Positions 17,940 through 25,128 of a DNA stretch of 34,288 nucleotides are shown here, piece by piece. This DNA comes from Candidatus Woesearchaeota archaeon (lineage in GTDB: Archaea > Nanobdellota > Nanobdellia > Woesearchaeales > JAGVYF01), in NCBI GenBank assembly GCA_016211195.1, contig JACQSS010000003.1, positions 1 to 34,288 on the forward strand. The letters are read 5' to 3'. A program made the translations under genes and the position numbers. The notes beneath the pieces are model-generated. The model was not told the DNA's origin. It worked only from the letters and a program-made list of their open reading frames with translations, and made no database searches. How positions within the stretch are numbered: the stretch's first letter is position 1; each line of letters opens with the position of its first letter.

Positions 17940-18790
17940 TTTTTACGAAGCTTTGCAACGAAAAAGCCCTGCGTTTCCGGCGGAAGCATCCGCCATGTCT
18001 TTGTTAGGTCTGGGGACAACATGGTACCGAAAACATTCACAATGCCTGACCTGCCTATGGGGGCAGAGACACGTTCAAGCGTGACAGGCAATGTACGCAA
18101 TGCCCAGTCAATGACTTCTTCATTTTCCTCAGGCTCCATGCTACACGTGGAATAGACAAGGACACCACCTCCTTTCAGGCAATGGACACCTGCAGCGAGG
18201 AGCTCACGCTGACGTTGCGCCATGTTGCGGAAGTCAGCCACCTTCCTTCGGGACAACCATGTTTTGTCTGTTACAAAATTGCCGCTGCATGGAGCATCGA
18301 GCAGGACTTTGTCTGCCATGACATTGAGTTTCCGTGCATCGGTATTGAGAACAAGAGCGCATGACACGCCACATCGTTCAAGATTGTTGACCAAAGCGGT
18401 GAGTCTATCAGCTTTTATGTCACAGGCAACGATGGTACCTTCATTATGCATCTGGGTTGCAAGCTGTATTGTCTTCATGCCGGGTGCTGCACACATGTCG
18501 ATGATAAAGTCGCCGGGCTGTGGATCAAGAACAACTGCTGGGAACTGCGATGCTGCTTCCTGGACAGTATAGTAGCCAAGCAAATAGAGGGGAGTAGCAC
18601 CTAATGCGTGAGGTGCCTTAACGGCAGTATACCCGTTTGGTGAAAATGGAATAGGATCAAAAACAAATTTCTCACGTTCAAGCCGTTTGAGCACACAGGG
18701 ATTCACCACCCATATTGAAGGAGCCAGAGATTTCCGTGGCACAGCAACATCGCCAAACAGAGCACGATAGCGCTCAAAGAATTGATTCAT
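17936..18790 (-). CDS. NOL1/NOP2/Sun-family RNA cytosine-C5 methyltransferase
   Basis: SAM-dependent enzyme expected to make 5-methylcytosine in tRNA or rRNA. The 284-residue product has the Rossmann motif CAAPGMKT (residues 100-107), motif IV LLDAPCSG with C168, and motif VI STCSMEPEENE with C216; the two Cys are the release and nucleophile pair of the NSUN family. Substrate (tRNA or rRNA) cannot be told from the sequence. There is no clear PUA domain, only a short N-terminal extension. ATG 18790 has a TTTAAATA box centred 27 bases upstream. It is the first gene of a two-gene unit with traB. Confidence 0.93.
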   Translation of the reverse strand: MNQFFERYRALFGDVAVPRKSLAPSIWVVNPCVLKRLEREKFVFDPIPFSPNGYTAVKAPHALGATPLYLLGYYTVQEAASQFPAVVLDPQPGDFIIDMCAAPGMKTIQLATQMHNEGTIVACDIKADRLTALVNNLERCGVSCALVLNTDARKLNVMADKVLLDAPCSGNFVTDKTWLSRRKVADFRNMAQRQRELLAAGVHCLKGGGVLVYSTCSMEPEENEEVIDWALRTLPVTLERVSAPIGRSGIVNVFGTMLSPDLTKTWRMLPPETQGFFVAKLRKK

Positions 18791-18813
18791 TAATATTTAT
18801 AAGGACTTTTTCG

Positions 18814-18821
18814 TATTTAAA
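18814..18821 (-). promoter_or_regulatory. TATA box for the NSUN-traB unit
   Basis: TTTAAATA on the minus strand, centred 27 bases from ATG 18790 (leaderless). A second A/T-rich stretch at 18795-18802 is too close to the start to serve. Confidence 0.6.
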
Positions 18822-18842
18822 GTGTTCGTTACGGCCAACCTT

Positions 18843-18993
18843 ACTGAAAAGTTCACCATGGCCATCAGTTATGTGAGCAGGTACTGGTTACTCTAGCAAG
18901 CAAAATGGGGATTCCAAGAGGAATTTTTGCCAACAGTAGACGCAGCGGCATGCGAACCGATGGCCACGAAGCGATAGCTGGGGAACTTTTCAA
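18843..18993 (+). repeat. Structured repeat type A, copy A2 (complete), at the broken end of rqcH
   Basis: Complete copy with outer arms TGAAAAGTTC / GAACTTTTCA and second arms TGGCCATC / GATGGCCA. Internal conserved parts are GTGAGC, GGGGATTCC-AAGA-GGAAT, and GCGAACC. The right outer arm, read on the minus strand, supplies the TGA stop of the truncated RqcH reading frame (18990-18992). No clear target duplication was found around this copy. Confidence 0.85.
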
Positions 18994-20054
18994 GGTGATA
19001 ATTCAACAACGATTTTCTTTTCCTTCTGTTTAACATCCTTAACTGCAGCAGGCATCGGCTTCTTGCTCTCAAACGCAGCCCGTGCTGCCTCCAAAAGGGC
19101 ATGCACCTCAGTGTAGTGGTGGTAGATGTACTCTGCAGTCTGCAGTGCTTCCTCGCGTTCCTTTTCCCAAGACGCAATATTTTTTTGCTGTTCAACAATG
19201 ATGGTTGCCAGCTTTTCGATCCTGCGCCGCACGTCGGCCACATCAGCAGCTTCTTCCTCCTGCGCCCATGCAAAAGCTAACGCATCTGAAAACAAAGGAA
19301 ACTCTTGTACATCAAGACCATCATGCTGCAGGAGCCGAAGAGGAGTCACATCAATGAGCGCCCCCTCTTTAAAGATACAATAACCGGCTTTCTTTTCGTC
19401 GACCATGCGCATCCAGACATCCTTGAGTTTCCTGCATTGCACTGGTGAAATCTCCTTTGGTGAGAGATTCTTTGAAACCTGCGCACGCAGGCATAGTTCT
19501 TCAGCATAGAGGCCACCCAGCCCACCGTCTGCAGCAAGCGCTTTCACCAATGAATCATGCGCAGAACAAGTGCAGACTTGCTCCCAATCCAACCCAGCCT
19601 TGGCAGTAACTGCATATTTTTCCCCGGCAGCAATCACACGATCTTTCCAGGTCTTGGTTTCTGCACAGCCAAGGATACATCCATCCTGCAACAGCAAGAT
19701 GTTCCCCTTTCCGTAGAGTTCAACGACCAACTCAAAGGCACCAGCGCGCGCCTCGCAGCAAAATGAGACAACACGTTCCCCGCTGGCCTGCACAACCTTT
19801 ATCAGACGAGCTTGATCGAGATGCTTGCGCAAGAATGAACAGAAACCGCTGGGCCGCTCTGCAAGCTTCTTCTCATGCGTCAGGTACAGAACTTTCCCGG
19901 CAACAAGACGAATATAGGCCTTCCCCCCTTTATGGACACCGAGAAAGAGCTCTTTCTTGTCAGGCATTGTAAAAGAATCAAGAATACCTCCAACCAATAC
20001 CTGCAACTCTTCAACGACGCATGCAACCTCAAAGGATGACAGTGTCTTCTTCAT
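18990..20054 (-). CDS. RqcH/NEMF (NFACT) family protein, truncated before the C-terminal half
   Basis: Homologue of Rqc2/NEMF/RqcH, which binds obstructed large ribosomal subunits and adds C-terminal tails in ribosome quality control. The 354-residue product contains the NFACT-N domain (for example GFCSFLRKHL, GKGNILLL), the helix-hairpin region with GGLYAEELCLRA, and the first coiled-coil arm (about 270-330). Full archaeal members are usually about 600-700 residues and continue with a second coiled coil and the RNA-binding NFACT-R domain; these are absent. The frame ends KKIVVELSP followed by a TGA contributed by repeat A2, and no remnant lies beyond the repeat. ATG 20054 is chosen from a TTTATAAG box centred 27 bases upstream. 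It may be a pseudogene or a split gene. Confidence 0.82.
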   Translation of the reverse strand: MKKTLSSFEVACVVEELQVLVGGILDSFTMPDKKELFLGVHKGGKAYIRLVAGKVLYLTHEKKLAERPSGFCSFLRKHLDQARLIKVVQASGERVVSFCCEARAGAFELVVELYGKGNILLLQDGCILGCAETKTWKDRVIAAGEKYAVTAKAGLDWEQVCTCSAHDSLVKALAADGGLGGLYAEELCLRAQVSKNLSPKEISPVQCRKLKDVWMRMVDEKKAGYCIFKEGALIDVTPLRLLQHDGLDVQEFPLFSDALAFAWAQEEEAADVADVRRRIEKLATIIVEQQKNIASWEKEREEALQTAEYIYHHYTEVHALLEAARAAFESKKPMPAAVKDVKQKEKKIVVELSP

Positions 20055-20077
20055 CAGAAGCATCCATGGAAGCGGCC

Positions 20078-20085
20078 TTATAAAG
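20078..20085 (-). promoter_or_regulatory. TATA box for the rqcH-like gene
   Basis: TTTATAAG on the minus strand, centred 27 bases upstream of ATG 20054, lying between the AK6 stop codon and the rqcH start. Confidence 0.5.
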
Positions 20086-20097
20086 ATTTGTGCTGTG

Positions 20098-20601
20098 TTA
20101 GCCAGACTTTCTCTTTTCTATTATCTCAAGCACATCTTCCGCAGTCTTCTTGACATCAAGATAGTGTGTCGTATCGACAACGAGTATCTCATGTTCCTGT
20201 TCTTCCATTGCTTCAACAAGGCAGACGTCGAATATTTCAGCGTCAAGATTTTCACGAACTTTGTATTTGGAATAGTTCCTATCCTCAAGCCGCTGCTTCA
20301 GCGTCTTCAAGTCACACTTCGTGACAATGCACAAATCAACGAGTGTGTTGGGCAGATAATGGGACAGATGAGAGTCAATGACGTAATTCTTCCCCTTGCG
20401 CAACATATCACACACTGTGCTGACCAGCTTTTCCGTATCAACAACAGCGCATTGCCGTTCTTCATCATAGCTTTCTTCAAGATGATTGGCTTTGATGACC
20501 TGCGCAACATCAACGTACTCATAGCCAAGCTCCTTCGCAAGCGCCGTTGCCAGCGATGTCTTTCCCGTGCACGGGGTTCCTGTCACAGCAATAATAGTCA
20601 T
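20098..20601 (-). CDS. AK6/Fap7-type adenylate kinase
   Basis: Nucleoside monophosphate kinase-fold ATPase of the archaeal/eukaryotic AK6 (Fap7, hCINAP) family, which acts in late small-subunit ribosome maturation and can phosphorylate AMP. The 167-residue product begins MTIIAVTGTPCTGKTS, with the family P-loop at residues 8-16. It also has the NYVIDSHLSHYLP motif and the RLEDRNYSKYKVRENLDAEIFD segment, which corresponds to the lid region. Length is normal. Its ATG overlaps the ABC permease stop as ATGA, so it is translated from the exporter transcript, an arrangement with no obvious functional link. Confidence 0.92.
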   Translation of the reverse strand: MTIIAVTGTPCTGKTSLATALAKELGYEYVDVAQVIKANHLEESYDEERQCAVVDTEKLVSTVCDMLRKGKNYVIDSHLSHYLPNTLVDLCIVTKCDLKTLKQRLEDRNYSKYKVRENLDAEIFDVCLVEAMEEQEHEILVVDTTHYLDVKKTAEDVLEIIEKRKSG

Positions 20602-22460
20602 GGTTTCTTCGTACGCTTCTTCCTTTTTGTGCTTTGCGGTTCCAGCAAATCGCCAACTTCGTCCGGCACGATATACGCCTGCGGTTCTTCAGTCACCGGC
20701 TTGGCAAAACGTAATATTTTTTGCTTCTGCATATGCACCCACCGATACCCCAAATGCCGCCGGATAGCAGTTTGTAGCATAAAGACAAAGATAAGGAGGA
20801 AAACAACATAGGCAACAAGCAGGAGAAATTCCTTGGCAGCTGCAGCAAAACCGAGATTGTAGAAAGCCGCCTTTCGTATGATCGCTTCACTTAGGAGGTA
20901 CGGACTGTATTCGACAAACCGGAAAAGCGATGGTGGCATACTTTCGAGTGGAATAATGGCATTTGAGAAAAACAACAGTAGTGTCCCTAACGAAATAGCC
21001 GCGATGGTTGCAGTTTCCTCGCTGTTGAACAAATAGCCAATAGTCATACCGATTGCGCTGAAAAGTGCGACGCTGAGCAAGAGACCTATCGAGAGGGGGA
21101 GGAGAGCATGATACAGGGGGATACTAAAAATTGTCCCTGCGAGAAAGATCATGATGACCACTTGTGTCAATACAAGCAAAATTGATGTGATCCATGCCGC
21201 ACTGATAAAAGAAGCATCACTGACCGGAGCAATCGCATTTCTGAAGGAAGCAGGGCTATTCTTTTCCATGACGACAAGCGTGGTTGAGAGGAGAAGACTT
21301 ATAAACATAATCACCAACGCCAGAAGGCTTGGAAAAAGGTAATTCAGGTGTGTCCCGCTTGCATTGACTGCCTTGATGTTCGTCGACACAGGGTTAACGA
21401 TGTCTGCGGCATTTCGTATCTGGATACTGCCGATATTCTGGTCAATTGTTTCGAATGTCCCTTGCAGGGTCTGAACATCGGCAATCGTTTCAGCTGTTTT
21501 TTGCGTCATCTCTTTGGCAGCTGCGTCAGCATTTGTTTTCACTTTTGCCACGGCAGCCAGTTTTTCTTTCACGACGGTAAGTTGCGTCTCTACAGCCCCA
21601 AGTCCGAGTTTGATTTTGGACAAGGTTTCTTTTGTTGGAGCGAACTCGCTGGCTGCTGCCTGCTCGAGCGCCTTTAACGCACCTTTTACCTTGCGCAACT
21701 CCTCCATCACTGGATTGGAGCCGTCCGGGTTTGTGTATGCCGCTGCTGCACGCTCAGCATCATTGACATTGCCACGCGCAACAGAGACAAAAGTCCGTAC
21801 TGCAGTAAGACCATCATCAACACTTTTCCCATCTGCAAGCATGAGAAGCCCGGTGACGCTCGAAGCAGGCATGGCTGTATCAAGCCGCTGCACTTCCCCG
21901 GAAAGCGCAGTTAAACGCTCATTGATTTCCCGATTGCGCCTGCCTACCGCAGAGAGCAATGGTCTCTTGGTAAATATTTCTTTTCGGGTGCTCTCAAGTT
22001 TATCAAGGAGGACATTCGTAAGATTCACGCTAATATCCTTCGACTCGGCCGCTACTTTATTGGTCAGTGTCTCCAAAATAAGGTAGACAAGATTCACACG
22101 ACCATAATCAACGTAAAAGGAGATTTCATTTTTTCCTTTTTCCTGCAGTGAGAACCCTTCGGGGAAAGCAATGCACGCATGCAGTGAGCCATCCTTGATG
22201 CGTTCAGGGCATTGCTCTTCCTGCTGGAGCGGGAGCACATGGAACTGGCGCTCCCGCAACCGGTCAATGAACATGTCTGTTGTTTTCGTTTGTGTCGTAG
22301 TATAGAGGCCGATATTCAGGGAGTAGGTATTTGTATTGTCAAATGCAATGCCCAACAGGAAGATGATAAACATAGGGCCAAGCAGCACGAGCAGCGCAGC
22401 AGTCTTGCCGCGAAAAAGCACCAGCAGATTTTTCCTGACAAGCTGTATGAACTTCTTCAT
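20598..22460 (-). CDS. ABC-2 type exporter permease with large extracytoplasmic coiled-coil loop
   Basis: Membrane subunit of the ABC exporter whose ATPase lies just upstream. The 620-residue product has a first membrane segment near residues 20-40, then a long outer domain of about 330 residues with heptad-like stretches rich in Ala, Lys and Glu (for example AAVAKVKTNADAAAKEMTQKTAETI), then five or six C-terminal helices (LLALVIMFISLLLSTTLVVME and following). The layout resembles the ABC2_membrane_3/YhgE-Pip group of exporters. The substrate is unknown. It overlaps the ATPase gene and the AK6 gene as ATGA at both ends. Confidence 0.82.
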   Translation of the reverse strand: MKKFIQLVRKNLLVLFRGKTAALLVLLGPMFIIFLLGIAFDNTNTYSLNIGLYTTTQTKTTDMFIDRLRERQFHVLPLQQEEQCPERIKDGSLHACIAFPEGFSLQEKGKNEISFYVDYGRVNLVYLILETLTNKVAAESKDISVNLTNVLLDKLESTRKEIFTKRPLLSAVGRRNREINERLTALSGEVQRLDTAMPASSVTGLLMLADGKSVDDGLTAVRTFVSVARGNVNDAERAAAAYTNPDGSNPVMEELRKVKGALKALEQAAASEFAPTKETLSKIKLGLGAVETQLTVVKEKLAAVAKVKTNADAAAKEMTQKTAETIADVQTLQGTFETIDQNIGSIQIRNAADIVNPVSTNIKAVNASGTHLNYLFPSLLALVIMFISLLLSTTLVVMEKNSPASFRNAIAPVSDASFISAAWITSILLVLTQVVIMIFLAGTIFSIPLYHALLPLSIGLLLSVALFSAIGMTIGYLFNSEETATIAAISLGTLLLFFSNAIIPLESMPPSLFRFVEYSPYLLSEAIIRKAAFYNLGFAAAAKEFLLLVAYVVFLLIFVFMLQTAIRRHLGYRWVHMQKQKILRFAKPVTEEPQAYIVPDEVGDLLEPQSTKRKKRTKKP

Positions 22461-23398
22461 CGCCGTTCCTCCTCAATAAGAGTGAACAGTTCTTCTAGTG
22501 ACGGCGGCGCAACGTGCAGATATTCTATCTTATCACCCATATCATTGATGTGACGCACGATGGCATTGACTGTCTTTTCCGGATCAGTGGTCAGAATATG
22601 CAACATATCTGCAGAGGGATTGACGTCTATCGGTTTCAGGCGGGCAATGATAGCATCGTAGAGGTGCGACATCGTTCGGATGGTAACCTCCTGCCGCGGC
22701 TCGTATTTCTGTTTCATATCAGAAAATGAACCAACGTAGACAAGCTTGCCTTTATGCAACATACCAATACGGTCACACATCTCCTCAACCTCTCCGAGCA
22801 AATGCGATGCGATGACAATGGTGGTCCCACGGCTGTTGATTCGCTTGACCAATTTCCAGATTTCCTTGCGCATGATGGGGTCAAGGTCTGCTGTCGGCTC
22901 ATCCAGCAGCAGGATTGAAGGATTATGGACGAGTGCACAGGCAATTCCCAACCGCTTCTGCATGCCATAGGACAATTGCTCTGCAAGGGATTCAGCTGCC
23001 TTATCGAGTTTTGTCAGTTGCATAAGTTCATCTATCTGTGGATCAAGTTCTTCTTCTTCAAGCCCATACAGAATACCAAAATGCTCAAGGTTTTCCTGAA
23101 CAGTAAGCTTGGGATAGAAACTTGGGTGTTGAGGCGCAAAACCAAAGCTTTTTCGGGCAAGAGAAAGGTCTGCATGAAGAGATTGCTCTTTCCCCTCCTG
23201 CGAGATGAAGAGCTCTCCCTCTTCAGCTTCGTAGAAACCCACAAACGTATGCAACAATGTCGTTTTGCCACAGCCTGAGATGCCGATAATGCCAAAGATT
23301 TCTCCGCGTTCTATCTCCAAGCTGACATTGTCAAGGACAACACGCTGATTGAATTCTTTCCTCACGCCCTTTGCGCGAAGCACGACCTCTTTTCCCAT
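22457..23398 (-). CDS. ABC transporter ATP-binding protein
   Basis: Nucleotide-binding subunit of an ABC-2 exporter. The 313-residue product has Walker A (GISGCGKTT), the Q-loop (FAPQHPSFYPKLT), a signature in the form LSYGMQKR, Walker B (ILLLDEPTADLDP) and the H-loop (IVIASHLL), then a C-terminal extension typical of the CcmA/DrrA group. The ORF track starts at 23482, but those extra 28 codons are partly encoded by repeat B1. ATG 23398 has a TTTTATAT box centred 28 bases upstream and lies just before the first conserved strand. First gene of the exporter-AK6 unit. Confidence 0.93.
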   Translation of the reverse strand: MGKEVVLRAKGVRKEFNQRVVLDNVSLEIERGEIFGIIGISGCGKTTLLHTFVGFYEAEEGELFISQEGKEQSLHADLSLARKSFGFAPQHPSFYPKLTVQENLEHFGILYGLEEEELDPQIDELMQLTKLDKAAESLAEQLSYGMQKRLGIACALVHNPSILLLDEPTADLDPIMRKEIWKLVKRINSRGTTIVIASHLLGEVEEMCDRIGMLHKGKLVYVGSFSDMKQKYEPRQEVTIRTMSHLYDAIIARLKPIDVNPSADMLHILTTDPEKTVNAIVRHINDMGDKIEYLHVAPPSLEELFTLIEEERR

Positions 23399-23421
23399 CC
23401 CTTCACTTAGAGGAATGGGGA

Positions 23422-23429
23422 ATATAAAA
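23422..23429 (-). promoter_or_regulatory. TATA box for the ABC exporter operon
   Basis: TTTTATAT on the minus strand, centred 28 bases upstream of ATG 23398. Repeat B1 begins only 15 bases further upstream, next to the 9-base direct repeat at 23435-23443. Confidence 0.6.
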
Positions 23430-23443
23430 GTATTCTTTGCTGG

Positions 23444-23609
23444 AGCTTCATCCAAAAAATATGCTTCGCTCTGGGTTGGCATCGGTTCGGCTCATCCTAT
23501 AAACCACACCGAGTGGCACCTTCCAGTATGGAGCGACCCCTTCCGCTTGTCCATGTTACCCATTCTTTAGCCTCACAAAAATGATGCCAACCTATTTTTG
23601 GATGAAGCC
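23444..23609 (-). mobile_element. Structured mobile repeat type B, copy B1, with 9-bp target duplication
   Basis: A 166-base element with nested inverted arms: outer GCTTCATCCAAAAA / TTTTTGGATGAAGC, second GGTTGGCATC / GATGCCAACC, and an inner ATGGA / TCCAT hairpin holding the conserved box AAGCGGAAGGGG. It is flanked by the direct repeat CTTTGCTGG (23435-23443 and 23610-23618), the expected trace of insertion. It codes for no transposase. It is closely similar to B3 and B2. The strand given is the one reading GTGAG early and CGAACCGATG late, which is also the direction of the gene downstream. Confidence 0.85.
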
Positions 23610-23624
23610 CTTTGCTGGGTTGCG

Positions 23625-23776
23625 TTGAAAAGTCCCCTATCCATCGCTTCATGGCCATCGGTTCGCATTGAGCTTCAGGTCATGATGGTAAAAATTCCTC
23701 TTGGAATCCCCTTTTTGCTTATCGGAAGAACAAGCCAACGCTCACAGAATTGATGGCCATGGTGAACTTTTCAGTG
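23625..23776 (-). repeat. Structured repeat type A, copy A3 (complete)
   Basis: Read on the minus strand, this copy has outer arms CTGAAAAGTTC / GGACTTTTCA (one G-T pair), second arms TGGCCATC / GATGGCCA, the GGGGATTCC-AAGA-GGAAT hairpin and GCGAACC. It follows B1 by 15 bases. An 8-10 base CCCTTTGCTG stretch occurs both left (23608-23617) and right (from 23780) of it. Whether this is a duplication made by A3 or chance beside the B1 duplication is unclear. Confidence 0.82.
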
Positions 23777-23836
23777 GGACCCTTTGCTGCAGTATTCCGA
23801 ACATGGGAGCCCGGGAATACTGAACACCACCAAAAA

Positions 23837-23844
23837 TTTAAATA
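23837..23844 (+). promoter_or_regulatory. TATA box for the small zinc-ribbon gene
   Basis: TTTAAATA on the plus strand, centred 26 bases before ATG 23867. It supports a leaderless gene that the ORF track missed. Confidence 0.6.
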
Positions 23845-23866
23845 AAACGCATGCTTCAGAAACGGT

Positions 23867-24013
23867 ATGGTGACATTCAAATGCGGGAAATGTAAATATG
23901 AGTTTCGGCTGAAAAATCCCGAAAAGAAGACGCCCCCAACGCGATGCCCGTATTGTGCTACAGCTGGCGTCGTCACGGTGAAACAGCATATCATCAAGGA
24001 ACTGTTTCCATAA
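23867..24013 (+). CDS. 48-residue zinc-ribbon protein (not in ORF track)
   Basis: ATG 23867 to TAA 24013 encodes MVTFKCGKCKYEF..TRCPYC.., with a CxxC (residues 6-9) and a second CxxC (27-30) set 17 residues apart, the layout of a small rubredoxin-like zinc ribbon. Similar mini ribbons in archaea are often transcription or translation accessory proteins, but this one is not assigned. A TTTAAATA box is centred 26 bases upstream, giving a leaderless start. Its last 20 bases overlap the convergent coiled-coil/wHTH gene. Confidence 0.72.
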   Translation: MVTFKCGKCKYEFRLKNPEKKTPPTRCPYCATAGVVTVKQHIIKELFP

Positions 24014-24551
24014 GCTGCTTTCTGACCATACGTTTACCATGCTCAAGGAACACAAACAGCGCATGCTCATCGCATAGCTCTTTCACATAGCGGTAAAAGG
24101 TTGTCTTACCGCAGAGCTCATCCGTTTCTACCAGCCGCGTATAAAGAGTGAAAAGCGGGACGGCACCTGTTTCTGGGACCAGTTCTACCATCCGCCGTTT
24201 GGCAATCTCTGGCCGATGGAGACGATACTGTCGGAGAAGGGATTCTTCTGAACTGTTCAGGACCCGTTCATTTCCTGTGGAACTAGTTCCACTTGAAACC
24301 ATGGGGTATTTTTCTTCTTTTGAGAAAAGCTTATTTCTTAACATATTTGATAATTCTTCGCTATTCTTTAATTTCTCGGTCAAAAAATCATTCTTTTCTT
24401 TTAGGAATTGAATTTCTTTCCTGAGAGAGATAATATCTTCTCTTACCTTGTTAATCTCGTTTAAATTCGTTAAAATATCGTTTTTAGCCTTTGCAAATGC
24501 TAAACGGACCGATTCCTGGAAAGCAGAACTGGTCCCAGGGTCATGTTCCAT
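23994..24551 (-). CDS. Coiled-coil plus winged-helix DNA-binding-like protein
   Basis: The 185-residue product has an N-terminal coiled coil (about residues 18-78; NEINKVREDIISLRKEIQFL) and a C-terminal domain (about 100-185) with a helix-turn-helix look (GKTTFYRYVKELCDEHALFV). A Ser/Gly/Thr linker joins them. This is a likely dimeric DNA-binding regulator; no family name is assigned. The first half is encoded by visibly A/T-rich DNA compared with neighbours, a possible sign of recent arrival. A TATTAAGG box is centred 26 bases upstream, and an 8+8 inverted repeat covers the start codon, suggesting self-regulation. Confidence 0.65.
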   Translation of the reverse strand: MEHDPGTSSAFQESVRLAFAKAKNDILTNLNEINKVREDIISLRKEIQFLKEKNDFLTEKLKNSEELSNMLRNKLFSKEEKYPMVSSGTSSTGNERVLNSSEESLLRQYRLHRPEIAKRRMVELVPETGAVPLFTLYTRLVETDELCGKTTFYRYVKELCDEHALFVFLEHGKRMVRKQLMETVP

Positions 24552-24568
24552 ACTGTTTCATATGGAAC
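24545..24568. promoter_or_regulatory. Inverted repeat over the start of the wHTH gene (candidate operator)
   Basis: GTTCCATA - 8 bases - TATGGAAC, a perfect 8+8 inverted repeat lying across the ATG at 24549-24551 and the predicted transcription start. A related CATATGGAA occurs on the opposite strand at about 24607-24617, upstream of the TATA box. The position fits repression by the product of this gene. Confidence 0.5.
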
Positions 24569-24654
24569 TGGTCCTTAATAAGAGTTTTGCATGAGTGCTG
24601 ATTTATTTCCATATGGTACGAAATTAACCTAGCACCCCTATTGAGCACATGTCG

Positions 24655-25128
24655 TTATGATGCCCCCCCGTACCAGTGCCACATCCTTCTCCAGACCGGT
24701 GGCAGAAAGAGCCAGACACCAAAGAGCAGTCCAATGTAAATAACAATATCAAAGGACAGGCGTGACCAATAAATCGCATATGGGTCGCACAAACGTCCTG
24801 CTGTTCCACAGGTAAGGAGAATGCCTACTTCGTCTGTAACCAGACCCAAGCCAATTCCATAGAGCACAGCGCAGAAACGCCTTGCCCTCTCCTGATGAGT
24901 GAGCAATGCAACGTAATTAGAGACAATAAGCAGGATTAGGCCATAATAAAAATGGTGGATATGATATTCAAAAACGATAAGATTGACTGTCGGAAAAATA
25001 TAAACGATGGCCCGGGAGATAAAAAATGTTATGAGAAAAGACACAAAGATAAGGAAAGGTTTGACATCCTGCTCAAGGAGAAGGTGTTTATACGACAGGT
25101 CACGAAAAGTCTTAAGCTGCTGCAGCAT
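24655..25128 (-). CDS. Archaeal multi-pass membrane protein of unknown function
   Basis: The 157-residue product has four hydrophobic segments (FLIFVSFLITFFISRAIVYIF, FYYGLILLIVSNYVALL, AVLYGIGLGLVTDEVGILL, IVIYIGLLFGVWLFLPPVW). Polar residues HIHHF precede the second segment and TDE lies inside the third. The His/Asp/Glu set inside the membrane recalls a metal or proton site, but I do not recognise a characterised family. ATG 25128 is preferred over 25149 because GGAGAAGG lies just upstream. It overlaps the end of the DUF1385 gene by 17 bases and is probably co-translated with it. Confidence 0.7.
   Translation of the reverse strand: MLQQLKTFRDLSYKHLLLEQDVKPFLIFVSFLITFFISRAIVYIFPTVNLIVFEYHIHHFYYGLILLIVSNYVALLTHQERARRFCAVLYGIGLGLVTDEVGILLTCGTAGRLCDPYAIYWSRLSFDIVIYIGLLFGVWLFLPPVWRRMWHWYGGAS

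Noticed and set aside
23399-23482. 28-codon N-terminal extension of the ABC ATPase (and the similar extension of DUF1385)
   Set aside because: The extra codons come from repeats B1 and B2 and give the same peptide start in two unrelated genes; conserved domains begin at the later ATGs.
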